A DNA stretch of 64,000 nucleotides from Psychroflexus torquis ATCC 700755 (GCF_000153485.2 NC_018721.1:2976001-3040000), one strand, 5' to 3'. Numbered from the stretch's first letter, positions 36,045 through 44,039 are shown. Translations and numbers: made by a program. Notes: generated from the letters alone by a model not told the origin.

Positions 36045-36443
36045 CATATGGTCGGTTCAGCTTGTGCTTTATTTTCGATAACTCAACATGAATGCCCAGA
36101 TCAATCGGGGTCGACTGAACTGATTGTCTGTCGATGATTCTTTGGAAATTAGTTGATTTTTGGGATGGTTTTTCTGGGTAAGACCAGTACTTGTTTCTTT
36201 ATTGTGTAGTTCATTACCACTTAAGCTTATTCAAATTTAATTTGGAAGAAGTAGATTAGGCGTCAAACTTTGTTCTGTTCAGGCTGTCGTTAGTATTGAA
36301 AAAAAAATGGCATTAAACCAAAAAAAGCCACTTGGATAAAGCATACAAAAGTGTTAGTTTAGTTGAAAATAAAAATGCACCTTTAATAGATATATACCCC
36401 ATACTGAAGATTTGTATAGGGTTTATAGAGATGTTAGCAATAA
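36045..36443 (+). repeat. attC-like site 15 (long type, variant 2)
   Basis: Near-copy of site 12 without the MITE: GATTCATATGGTCGG...GGGTAAGACCAGTACTTG, then 3' block copy 6 (from about 36290) and core GTTAGCAATAA (36433-36443). Confidence 0.6.
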
Positions 36444-36519
36444 TTTAAAAAAAAGCATCCCACACTAGCTGGATTCAAGCTATAAATAAAATAGGATTGA
36501 AATATAAAATAGAAAAATA

Positions 36520-37128
36520 ATGAAAAAGATTACTATTCTGACTTTAAGCCTAATTCTTACAATTCAACTATTCGGTCAAGATTCTCAAAATGTGTTTAAA
36601 TCATTTACCGAATTTACAGAAATGGAACCTTCACAGAAGTTTGATTTTCAATTCAAGCAAAGAACTTCTGGAAATATATTTATGTCAGGTGGAATTAAAA
36701 ATTATAGGATTGAGAAAGTAAAACCTTCCACATCTCTTGACTATTTGACAAAAGAAGCCTGGGGAGTTTTTGAAAAGGATTCTATTTTTATTAATAGCTA
36801 TCCATACTCTAAATTGATTGGGTACAATAAAATTTCAGGAATAGGATACTATTCGTATTTTATTGGAGAGCCAGCGAAATTAAAGGAAGAACAATTGAAA
36901 CTGGGGATAATTAATGAAGGAGAATCACAAAAAGGAGTTTGTTGTAAGACAAGTTTCGTGATATTACCAAATGGCATGGTAAAATGGTTGACTCCATCTT
37001 ATTTGAAAGAACTAATATCTGATAATGCGGAATTGGTAGATGAATTGGAATCCCAGAAACTAACACCTGATAATGTCTATGACATGTTTACTATTCTAGA
37101 TAAATACAATAAGACGAAGGAGAAATAA
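36520..37128 (+). CDS. secreted hypothetical protein
   Basis: The protein is 202 aa with a signal peptide (ITILTLSLILTIQLFGQ). The mature domain contains a Cys pair (KGVCCKTSFVILPNG) that could form a vicinal disulfide or bind metal. No family recognised. Cores GTTAGCAATAA (36433) and ATTGCCAATAC (37131) pair well, so it is a cassette gene. Confidence 0.7.
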   Translation: MKKITILTLSLILTIQLFGQDSQNVFKSFTEFTEMEPSQKFDFQFKQRTSGNIFMSGGIKNYRIEKVKPSTSLDYLTKEAWGVFEKDSIFINSYPYSKLIGYNKISGIGYYSYFIGEPAKLKEEQLKLGIINEGESQKGVCCKTSFVILPNGMVKWLTPSYLKELISDNAELVDELESQKLTPDNVYDMFTILDKYNKTKEK

Positions 37129-37130
37129 CT

Positions 37131-37270
37131 ATTGCCAATACGTAATATAGCAAAAAGTGGAGAAGCGTTTAATTGAAGCTGTTTTAGCCCGTTTCATCTT
37201 CATCTCGGTTTGATAGTGAATTGCTCGTAATCTATTTTATATTTCTAAAGTTATTCACGATTTAAAACCG
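37131..37270 (+). repeat. attC-like site 16 (short type, 3' core unclear)
   Basis: ATTGCCAATACGTAATATAG has the core-plus-arm form of the other short sites. The opposite core could not be placed confidently. Confidence 0.4.
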
Positions 37271-37282
37271 AAATTATCAAAA

Positions 37283-37888
37283 ATGAAAAATCTTCTTCCT
37301 TTTATCATTTCTTTCTTTTTGCCAGGAGTTGGACAGTTTATTCTGAAAGATTTTAGAAAAGGTGGAATTATTTTATTGTCACATATAGTTTCCACTTGTC
37401 TTATCTTAAATTTAGATTTCTTGAATTTACTTCCTTTTTGGTTTCCCCATATAATTACTATGATTTGGGCAATTTTTGATATTTATGACAAAATTGAAGA
37501 ACGAGATGGGAAAAAATCCGCAACCAGATATCTTGCTTTTAGTTTACTTATTGTAATTATTTTATTTCCATTAACTCTTACTCTTTTAGCGGTTGGACTT
37601 TTTAAAGGAGCAGAGTTTTTTACGAATGAATATCTTAACGAAGACAGAACTAAAACAGAGATGAATAAAATTTCAACTGAATTAAGTCTTTATAAAAATC
37701 ACTACGAAGTTTATCCAAAAAATTATGAATCATTTATCAGACAAAAACCTATTTGGGGAAGTTGGAAAGCAGACAGTTGGAAAAACCCATATAAATACGA
37801 ATTAATTGATTCTATAAATTATAAATTAATTTCTGCTGGAAAAGATGGAATTTATTTGAATGAAGATGATATTATAAGAAAAAACTGA
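37283..37888 (+). CDS. membrane protein with GspG-like C-terminal domain
   Basis: The protein is 201 aa. The N-terminus (PFIISFFLPGVGQFILKDF, then KGGIILLSHIV) is a TM2-like hairpin; a third and fourth hydrophobic segment follow at about 48-70 and 83-110. The last about 75 residues have the pattern of the type II secretion pseudopilin GspG C-terminal domain: Y-KNHYEVYPKNYESF, WKNPYKYEL, and the terminal ISAGKDGIYLNEDDI, which resembles the calcium-binding loop. The fusion is unusual. It is followed by a 5' repeat block, so it is likely a cassette, although its 5' core is unclear. Confidence 0.72.
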   Translation: MKNLLPFIISFFLPGVGQFILKDFRKGGIILLSHIVSTCLILNLDFLNLLPFWFPHIITMIWAIFDIYDKIEERDGKKSATRYLAFSLLIVIILFPLTLTLLAVGLFKGAEFFTNEYLNEDRTKTEMNKISTELSLYKNHYEVYPKNYESFIRQKPIWGSWKADSWKNPYKYELIDSINYKLISAGKDGIYLNEDDIIRKN

Positions 37889-38600
37889 AAAACAAATTGC
37901 CTAGTAAAAAACTGAGTTAAAAAAAGCAGCACTTTTTTTCAATTAATTTTTGACACTATTTATTTAGGCCTTTTGATTTATAAACTAGATTTTTAAGCTT
38001 TTTTTTTGCTTATCAGTCTATTATTTTACCACAAGAACCGAAACTATATTTCATCATAGGGCAGGCCTGTTTTGCCATAGCAAATGTTTGTTTTAACGGC
38101 TTTTTTTAGTCCGCCATTAGTACAAGTTTTTTCCTTTAGCTACCATCCGCTCATAAACATCCCTACAAGCATTGTAGTAACTGCCTGCCGGCATGCAAGT
38201 TTATAAGCATTAAAGGCATATAAGAAGAGTAGGTTGCTCAGTTTTTAATTTCCTATTTTACCGATGTAGCTACGTCCATTTAACCTGCTTCCATTTTTTC
38301 TAATCACAGATGCTAGACCTACATAATTTCATAACTCACTTCCACTTGTAAAATAGTCAAAGCCATCTAATAGCCACTTAATTTCGTTTTAGGCCAGTGA
38401 TATCTGAGTCTTCGTGTCAGGTATTTCGAATCAAATTGTGTCAATACTTACGGTTTGATGTGTGCCAGTCGCACTTGTGTTGGCGTTAAGGCGTTTCGTT
38501 TTGTACCAGTGGTAAAGTTTTGATGCTCTTGTTTGACTAATACTTATAGGTTGTCTTCTAAAGTTTTTATCTTCTTTTGAATATGTTTCAAATAGCTCAC
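37889..38600 (+). repeat. attC-like site 17 (long type, no 3' block)
   Basis: TTGCCTAG, 5' block copy 2 (37950-38030), IS110 relic (about 38270-38540). The conserved 3' block is missing; unique sequence follows up to the metallothionein-like gene. No gene. Confidence 0.5.
38270..38540 (-). pseudogene. IS110-family transposase fragment
   Basis: Same relic as at 33950 (TACGTCCATTTA, CTGCTTCCATTTTTTC, and the extra segment TTCGTTTTAGGCCAGTGATA). Confidence 0.6.
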
Positions 38601-38800
38601 AAGACTACCGTGTTTATTGCTTTAACCCCATACCAAGTTATTTAAAGAAAAAAGTTAGAAGCTAGCAAAGACTAGAGAAATATGCCTTTTGGAATATGTT
38701 TTTTTACTTAACCGTTATAAAGTAGATAAAAATAACTCAGATAAAATGTATCCTTTATCGTGTTTATAAGTCTCCTTGGTGAACTTTAAAACTTAATATC

Positions 38801-38914
38801 ATGAATAATTGTAAATGCACTAATTGTGATTGTACCAAATGTAATTGTGGAAATTGTTTGGAAAGCAATTGTCCTTGTACTAAATGTGAATGCAACAAAT
38901 GCAGTTGTTGCTAA
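38801..38914 (+). CDS. metallothionein-like cysteine-rich peptide (37 aa)
   Basis: ATG at 38801, TAA at 38912-38914. The peptide has 14 Cys in 37 residues arranged as CxC and CxxC pairs (MNNCKCTNCDCTKCNCGNC, LESNCPCTKCECNKCSCC). This density and spacing are those of metallothioneins and related Zn/Cu/Cd chelators. No homology assignment is possible by eye. It lies 48 bp upstream of a SigZ-type sigma factor on the same strand, with a small hairpin (AACCT/AGGTT) between, so they are probably co-regulated. Too short for ordinary gene finders. Confidence 0.75.
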   Translation: MNNCKCTNCDCTKCNCGNCLESNCPCTKCECNKCSCC

Positions 38915-38962
38915 ACCTAATAAAGGTTAGTGTAACAACTAATCTTTATTTATTTTTATAGC

Positions 38963-39496
38963 ATGGAAACTCAAACGATTTGGGATAATTTTAATGAAGA
39001 ACTCTATTTTTTTATCCTTAAAAAGGTTAAAAATAAAGACACTACAAATGATATTTTCCAAAATACATTCTTGAAAATTCATAAAAATTTATTCAAGCTT
39101 GAAAAAGAAGAAAAAGCGAGAGCTTGGATTTTCCAAATTGCTCGTAATGAAATAGTTAATTACTTTAATGAAGAATCTATTTACGTAGGGAAGTTGGATA
39201 TAAATAAAGAAAATTCTTTACCAGAATACCAACATATATGCTGCTTTGATAAATTCATAAATGATTTGCCAGAAATCTACAGACAAGTCATTGAACTGAT
39301 TTATATAAAAGGACAAAAACAAAAAGACAGTGCAAAAGAACTAGAAATAAGTCTTGAAAATGTTAAAGCAAGAATTAAAAGAGCCAAAGATATTTTAAAG
39401 AAAAAATTTAACGAATGTTGTAAATATGAGTTTGATAAAAATGGCAAGTTGATTGGTGAGTCTAATTGCTCTTCGTGTAACGGTATAATAAAATAG
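38963..39496 (+). CDS. sigZ: ECF RNA polymerase sigma factor, SigZ type
   Basis: The protein is 177 aa. Region 2 spans about residues 8-72 (DIFQNTFLKIHKN, RAWIFQIARNEIVNYF), region 4 about 98-150 (LPEIYRQVIELIYIKGQKQK, VKARIKRAKDILKK). It ends with the SigZ-type Cys-rich tail: C152-C153, C169 and C172 in the pattern CCKYEFDKNGKLIGESNCSSC, with a further Cys pair (C93-C94) in the linker. The Cys cluster is probably a metal or redox sensor. No anti-sigma factor is adjacent. With the metallothionein-like gene just upstream, a metal-stress role is likely. Confidence 0.85.
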   Translation: METQTIWDNFNEELYFFILKKVKNKDTTNDIFQNTFLKIHKNLFKLEKEEKARAWIFQIARNEIVNYFNEESIYVGKLDINKENSLPEYQHICCFDKFINDLPEIYRQVIELIYIKGQKQKDSAKELEISLENVKARIKRAKDILKKKFNECCKYEFDKNGKLIGESNCSSCNGIIK

Positions 39497-41074
39497 CTAC
39501 TTGACAATTAATAAAGTAAAAGACAGCACTTTTACTTTATTAATTTTTGACACTATTTATCTAGGCTTTTGGATTTATAAATTGAATCTGTAAGTTATCT
39601 TTTTGGTTAGTATTCAATTATTCTACCCCAAGAATCGAGACATACGTTTTATCATATTCATTTTGAAAAAGCTGAACGATATTGTTTTATGTGGTAGGTT
39701 CTGATTTGCGTATGGTATATATTTAATCAATTTTAAAAAGATTTATGTATTCATTGAATACATATAATTTGTTTCGTTGTGCACCTGAAACTTCTTTTAA
39801 GACTTCTATTTCTTCTAAAGTATTAAGCAGCTTATAGGCTGTGACGTTGGATTTTTGAATAATTTTCCCCACTCGACTTACCTCTATAACAGGCTGTGTA
39901 TACAAGTAATCAATAACTTTTTTCGCATCTCCACTTCGGTTTCCTAAACCTTTAATTTTAAGCTCCAATGTTTTTTGTAGCTGCATAATACCATCAAAAG
40001 TAGTTACTCCTTTTTTAGCCGTTTCAATGATGCCTGTAAGGAAAAACTTAAGCCATTGATTGATGTCATTGTTTGATCTCACACGCATCAAATTATCATA
40101 GTACAACAGTCTGTTTCGCTCAAAGAAATCAGAAAGGTAAAGTATGGGTTGTTTAAGAATACCTTTATTGACCAGATAAAGCGTAATCAAAAGTCTTCCT
40201 ACTCTTCCATTTCCGTCTAAAAAGGGATGAATGGTTTCAAATTGATAATGAATGATGGCAATTTTAAGCAAATCTGGCAGATGATTTAATTCGTTATTGG
40301 CAAAATGCTCGAGGTCGGACATGATTTCTCCAATGGAAGTATGTACTGGAGGAATGAACATAGCATCATTAATAGAAGCACCACCAATCCAGTTTTGCGA
40401 TATTCGAAATTCACCAGGAAGTTTGTTTGCTCCGCGCACGCCTTGTAATAGTATTTTATGCGTTTGTTTTATTAATCGAGAAGAAAATGGTGAAGTGTAC
40501 AACAATTTTACCGCTTCGTTCATGGCTTGTATATAGTTCTGTACTTCTTCCCAGTCGTCTCTTTTATCTAAAGAAACCTCCTCTCTGCTTAAAAAAGCAT
40601 CTTCCATATTGGTTTGTGTGCCCTCTATTTTGGATGACTGTGTTGCTTCTTTGGCGATGTGCATGCGAATAAACAAATCTATATTAACATATTCAGAATA
40701 CATATCCAGTCGCCCTAACTGTCTATCAGCTTTACTCAATAAGCTTATGACTTCCATGCTAGAGATGCCCCGATCTCGATTTATTGGATTGGGTTGAAAG
40801 CTTTTATAGTAGCCTTGTTTGTGATGTATTTACCCGCAACAAATTTTTCCATCTTGCTTATTTACTTAAAAAATATACCCTTATTTAAGTTAAACGCATA
40901 AAAACTTAAATAACAAATTTATAAATTAAGCTGAATTGGTTTTTTATTAATTAAAAGTCCCTTAGATAAAGTATTCAAAAGTGTTGGTTTAGTTAATATT
41001 ATAAATAACCTCCTATAATAGATAGATACCCATACTGAAGATTTGAATAGGGGTTATATGGATGTTGGTGTTCG
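39497..41074 (+). repeat. attC-like site 18 (long type) containing the Fic gene
   Basis: 5' block copy 3 at 39540-39610; 3' block copy 7 at 40945-41062; core GTTGGTGTTCG (41064-41074). The place held by the IS110 relic in other sites is here filled by the Fic gene in opposite orientation. Confidence 0.5.
39723..40757 (-). CDS. Fic/DOC-family protein (class II Fic)
   Basis: The protein is 344 aa. The full Fic motif HPFLDGNGRVGR is at 177-188, with the catalytic His 177 and phosphate-binding Asn/Arg. The inhibitory helix S-x-x-x-E-G occurs at the N-terminal side (SSKIEG, 41-46), so it is a class II Fic that is auto-inhibited. The C-terminus (about 275-335) is a winged helix (VIDYLYTQPVIEVSRVGKII, SNVTAYKLLNTLEEI). 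Such Fic proteins AMPylate target proteins in the cytoplasm. It is the only non-mobile gene of the array on the minus strand and lies inside a long-type site. Confidence 0.9.
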   Translation of the reverse strand: MEVISLLSKADRQLGRLDMYSEYVNIDLFIRMHIAKEATQSSKIEGTQTNMEDAFLSREEVSLDKRDDWEEVQNYIQAMNEAVKLLYTSPFSSRLIKQTHKILLQGVRGANKLPGEFRISQNWIGGASINDAMFIPPVHTSIGEIMSDLEHFANNELNHLPDLLKIAIIHYQFETIHPFLDGNGRVGRLLITLYLVNKGILKQPILYLSDFFERNRLLYYDNLMRVRSNNDINQWLKFFLTGIIETAKKGVTTFDGIMQLQKTLELKIKGLGNRSGDAKKVIDYLYTQPVIEVSRVGKIIQKSNVTAYKLLNTLEEIEVLKEVSGAQRNKLYVFNEYINLFKID

Positions 41075-41082
41075 TTTAAAAT

Positions 41083-41107
41083 AAAATTGTACAAATTGTA
41101 CAATTTT
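41083..41107. promoter_or_regulatory. perfect 12-bp dyad operator
   Basis: AAAATTGTACAA, one central A, TTGTACAATTTT: a perfect inverted repeat overlapping the -33 element of the promoter at 41111. It is the likely binding site for the HTH protein encoded by the second gene of this operon (41639), giving autoregulation as in toxin-antitoxin operons. Confidence 0.75.
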
Positions 41108-41118
41108 TTGTATCTTTG
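41087..41118 (+). promoter_or_regulatory. Bacteroidota promoter (-33 TTG, -7 TATCTTTG)
   Basis: TTG at 41087-41089 and TATCTTTG at 41111-41118 are 21 bp apart, matching the TTG-19..21-TAnnTTTG consensus. The start point would be at about 41123-41126, so the mRNA is leaderless or nearly so. Confidence 0.7.
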
Positions 41119-41125
41119 AATTGCA

Positions 41126-41632
41126 ATGACTATGAAAATTTTAGAAGTTAAAACCAATTTAGAGACTAAATCCATAATCTCTTTGGTTACTAAAAATAAA
41201 GCAAAATTACCATCTATAAACGATGGGTGGAGATTTAATTTCAGTAAGCACTCGACAGGAAAAGATTACGAAACCTATATTCTCAAAACAGATAAGACAC
41301 CTGAAATAATTGAAGGATGTTTAATCATAAATACTAAAACCCCATTTCAAGTCTATATGGCGTTTGTGGAAGTTGCCCCGCATAATAAAGGAAATGAGAA
41401 AAAATATGATAGAGTTGCTGGTTGTCTAATTGCCTTTGCTTGCAGACAAAGTTTTATTAATGACAAAGAAGGTTATTTAGCCTTCGATGTATTAGAAGAC
41501 AAAAAAGAAAATGAATTACGATTAATGAAATTATACAGTCAAAAATACAATGGGGTAAGACTTGACAATTCTACAACAATGATTATTTTACCAAAGGGAA
41601 GTGAAAAATTGATAAACGAATTTTTAAAATAA
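41126..41632 (+). CDS. GNAT-like acetyltransferase, toxin candidate
   Basis: The protein is 168 aa (166 if the second Met is used). Layout as in the gene at 26610: GCLIINTKTPFQVYMAFVEVAP, then YDRVAGCLIAFACRQSFI (candidate acetyl-CoA loop and helix), EGYLAFDVLED and a final strand MIILP. The second gene of the operon follows after 6 bp. The promoter, operator dyad and HTH partner make a type II toxin-antitoxin module with a GNAT toxin the best guess; catalytic residues cannot be verified by eye. Cores GTTGGTGTTCG (41064) and CGCTTACTAAC (42108) enclose the pair. Confidence 0.72.
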   Translation: MTMKILEVKTNLETKSIISLVTKNKAKLPSINDGWRFNFSKHSTGKDYETYILKTDKTPEIIEGCLIINTKTPFQVYMAFVEVAPHNKGNEKKYDRVAGCLIAFACRQSFINDKEGYLAFDVLEDKKENELRLMKLYSQKYNGVRLDNSTTMIILPKGSEKLINEFLK

Positions 41633-41638
41633 AAGGTT

Positions 41639-42103
41639 ATGAAAAAGACAGAAATCTTGCCTAAAGACATTTGGAATGATGAAAAACTCAATAATGTAAA
41701 TGAGTTTATCAAGAATCATTCTGACAATCAATCTAAAGAAAGAAAAATCAAAAATAAACTTCTTTCTATTCAATATAAATTGGAAGATTATATAGAAAGA
41801 GATGATATCGAAGAAAATGAAGTGCTCGATATATTGGATTTTGTGAAAATGTATTTAAAAGCATTGGATATAACAAAATTGGATTTGGCAAACTACTTTG
41901 GAATGAGGGATAGTAATCTACATAAATATTTGACAGGAAAGAGAAAATTAAATCCAGAAATTGTATTAAAAATCAGTTCATTTTCTCACACCAAACCTGA
42001 ATATTGGTATAGAGTACAAGTGAAGAATGAGCTTATGAAATTAAAAAAAGAAAGCGCAAAGGATTACGAAAAATACGATTATAAAAAATTATTATCATTA
42101 TAA
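41639..42103 (+). CDS. HTH (XRE/HigA-like) protein, antitoxin candidate
   Basis: The protein is 154 aa. The N-terminal about 80 residues are charged and helical. A helix-turn-helix lies at about 85-115 (ITKLDLANYFGMRDSNLHKY, LTGKRKLNPEIVLKI), typical of XRE/HigA antitoxins, then SHTKPEYWYRVQVKNEL. It is 6 bp after the GNAT-like gene in the same operon and probably binds the dyad at 41083-41107. A toxin-first order is unusual and is known from HigBA and related systems. Confidence 0.78.
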   Translation: MKKTEILPKDIWNDEKLNNVNEFIKNHSDNQSKERKIKNKLLSIQYKLEDYIERDDIEENEVLDILDFVKMYLKALDITKLDLANYFGMRDSNLHKYLTGKRKLNPEIVLKISSFSHTKPEYWYRVQVKNELMKLKKESAKDYEKYDYKKLLSL

Positions 42104-42107
42104 AAAA

Positions 42108-42655
42108 CGCTTACTAACAAAAAAACTGAAGTAAAAAAAATACTCTTTTTGACTAATTTTTAGACGATATTTATCTAGGCTTTTGGATTTATAAACTGGA
42201 TCTGTAAGCTCTCTTTTTTGTTATGCTTTAATTTCTATTGGGTTTAATTCCCCGAGGCTTGCCTCGAGTTTTGAGGAAAGTTTGAAAACGGATGGTTTTC
42301 ATCAATCAAAAAAAAGCCCTCTAAATGCCTCGTGGGCTTGCCCCGAGGATTCTTTACTAGGGGAGCATCATTATTAAAGTACCTATTTTTCGAAAATAAA
42401 TAGTATCCCTGAAAATAATTATGAATACGAAGATGACGAAAACCTGCGTTTGATCTATAAGGAAAAGATAGGTGAATAGTGCTGGCAGACAATTCGTTGG
42501 TTTAAAACCTTGAGTTCAACATTTTTAGTGGTGAATCAAAAATCCCTTGGATAAAGTATACAAAAGTGTTAGTTTAGTTAATATTATAAATAACCTCTTA
42601 TAATAGATAGATACCCATACTGAAGATTTAATAGGGTTTATATGGATGTTAGGTG
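42108..42655 (+). repeat. attC-like site 19 (long type)
   Basis: Core CGCTTACTAAC; 5' block copy 4 (42150-42225); short palindromes CCCGAGGCTTGCCTCG (42251) and CCTCGTGGGCTTGCCCCGAG (42330); 3' block copy 8 (42470-42647); core GTTAGGTG (42648-42655). The IS110 relic is missing here. A minus-strand ORF across it is not credible. Confidence 0.6.
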
Positions 42656-42680
42656 AAATTTGACAAAACATAAATAATTA

Positions 42681-43685
42681 ATGAAAATATTTATTTTACA
42701 TTCCTCTAAAAACGCTAATTACGGAAATGCACTTGTAAACCTTTTAACAGGAATTGGAATTAGTGGAGACCAAATAATTTTCACGAGTAATGATGCTTAT
42801 GGAATCCCAATAGGACAAAACATATTTGATTGGCTGAAAAATCAGATAGTTGAAAAACCTTATGTTTTATATCTTCTTTCATCCGAATATTATAAAAGTG
42901 TCGCCTGTTTAAATGAAATGGGAGCAGCTTGGGTTATAGAAAATAAACATACTATGATTTTCACTCCAAATTTCAAATTAGATAGTTATGAATTTCAAAA
43001 TGGAGCTATTGACCCAAGAGAAATCGGATTTTACATTAACAATAATGACAAATTAATTGCATTTATAGATTCATTAAGAACTGATTATAATGTGACAACA
43101 AATCCAGTTTTAATAAATCAAAAAATAAGAGAGTTTTTAGATGTAATTGGAAATTTTAATACAACCGCAACAACAGAAATAAAAAATGAAACATTAAAAA
43201 AGTCAGTAATCGCTGATGCAATTTTTCAAGGAAAGAAAGAAACAAAACTGACTGAAAAAAGTAATAATTCACCAAAAAAATACGTTGGAAAATCTCGGTT
43301 TTTTAACGATCTAATGTGTGGTAAATTGAAAGATGAAGAAGTAATTTTAACACATTATATAATAGACACAGCTAGATTTAGATTATTCACAGGTTGGCAA
43401 GAAAGTCAAGAATTAGATAAAATTAAAGCTTGGGAAGATGTGAATGGAATCAATAGTACGTTATCTGACAATTACGAGAGTGCATTGAGAAGGTTTGAAA
43501 TGAAAAAGTTAATTTCTGTTTCCGCTGTGACAAGTGGTGGAAAAACTAAAGAGTTGCAGATAATTGAAGAGCTTCAAGATGAATTATTGGATTTGCCAAC
43601 AGAGGTAGGTGAAAAAATAAATGAAATAGTTGATAACAATCTAAAAACAGAATCGGAACAGTTTAATCCAGACAACTGGAATTAA
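42681..43685 (+). CDS. TIR-domain protein, candidate anti-phage effector
   Basis: The protein is 334 aa. Residues 1-130 are a TIR domain of the bacterial SEFIR/TIR type: MKIFILHSSKNANYGNALVN with box 1, GIPIGQNIFDWLKNQI, VLYLLSSEYYKSVACLNEMG with E79 as the probable catalytic Glu, and the typical final helix. The C-terminal about 130 residues (from RFFNDLMCGKL) look like a winged-helix domain. TIR proteins of this sort cleave NAD+ or make cyclic ADP-ribose signals in phage defence. Flanked by GTTAGGTG (42648) and GCACCCAGC (43691), so it is the last clear cassette of the array. Confidence 0.8.
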   Translation: MKIFILHSSKNANYGNALVNLLTGIGISGDQIIFTSNDAYGIPIGQNIFDWLKNQIVEKPYVLYLLSSEYYKSVACLNEMGAAWVIENKHTMIFTPNFKLDSYEFQNGAIDPREIGFYINNNDKLIAFIDSLRTDYNVTTNPVLINQKIREFLDVIGNFNTTATTEIKNETLKKSVIADAIFQGKKETKLTEKSNNSPKKYVGKSRFFNDLMCGKLKDEEVILTHYIIDTARFRLFTGWQESQELDKIKAWEDVNGINSTLSDNYESALRRFEMKKLISVSAVTSGGKTKELQIIEELQDELLDLPTEVGEKINEIVDNNLKTESEQFNPDNWN

Positions 43686-43764
43686 AAACTGCACCCAGCA
43701 AAGAACTGTGTTAAAAAAAACAACACTTTTTTTTTATTAATTTTTGACACTATTTATCTAGGCT

Positions 43765-44035
43765 TTATTGTGTATAAGCCTTAAAACTACACATGAATAA
43801 TAAATTATGCTGTTTTTGATTTCCTATTTTACTGATGTGGTTACGTCCATTTACCCTGCTTCCATTTTTTCTAATCACTGGTGTTATACCTGCATAACTA
43901 CAACGCTGTGATGCAGATTCAAACTTCGAAAACCCGTCTGTAAAGACAACCAACATTACAGCTGCTATATTCCCAATTCCTGGTGTCGTTTTTAGCCGCG
44001 TTAACACGTCTTGATGCTCTTGTTTTGTCTATGAG
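43765..44035 (-). pseudogene. IS110-family transposase C-terminal fragment
   Basis: The best preserved copy of the relic: 80 codons in one frame (LTRLKTTPGIGNIAAVMLVV, then KFESASQRCSYAGITPV, ISKIGNQKQHNLLF), the C-terminal transposase_20 domain. The N-terminal half of the transposase is missing. Confidence 0.8.
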
Positions 44036-44039
44036 TTTA

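Noticed and set aside
42244..42492. 82-aa minus-strand frame
   Set aside because: It covers palindromes and the shared spacer repeat and has no family resemblance.
15590..42655. The repeated 3' block as a common promoter or riboswitch for the cassette genes
   Set aside because: I see no TTG/TAnnTTTG promoter pair in the block and no recognised riboswitch; its position right at the cores fits a recombination site better. A secondary promoter role is not excluded.
9544..43700. CRISPR array
   Set aside because: The repeats are not short, evenly spaced direct repeats with unique 30-40 bp spacers; they are several-hundred-base spacers between genes, and there are no cas genes.
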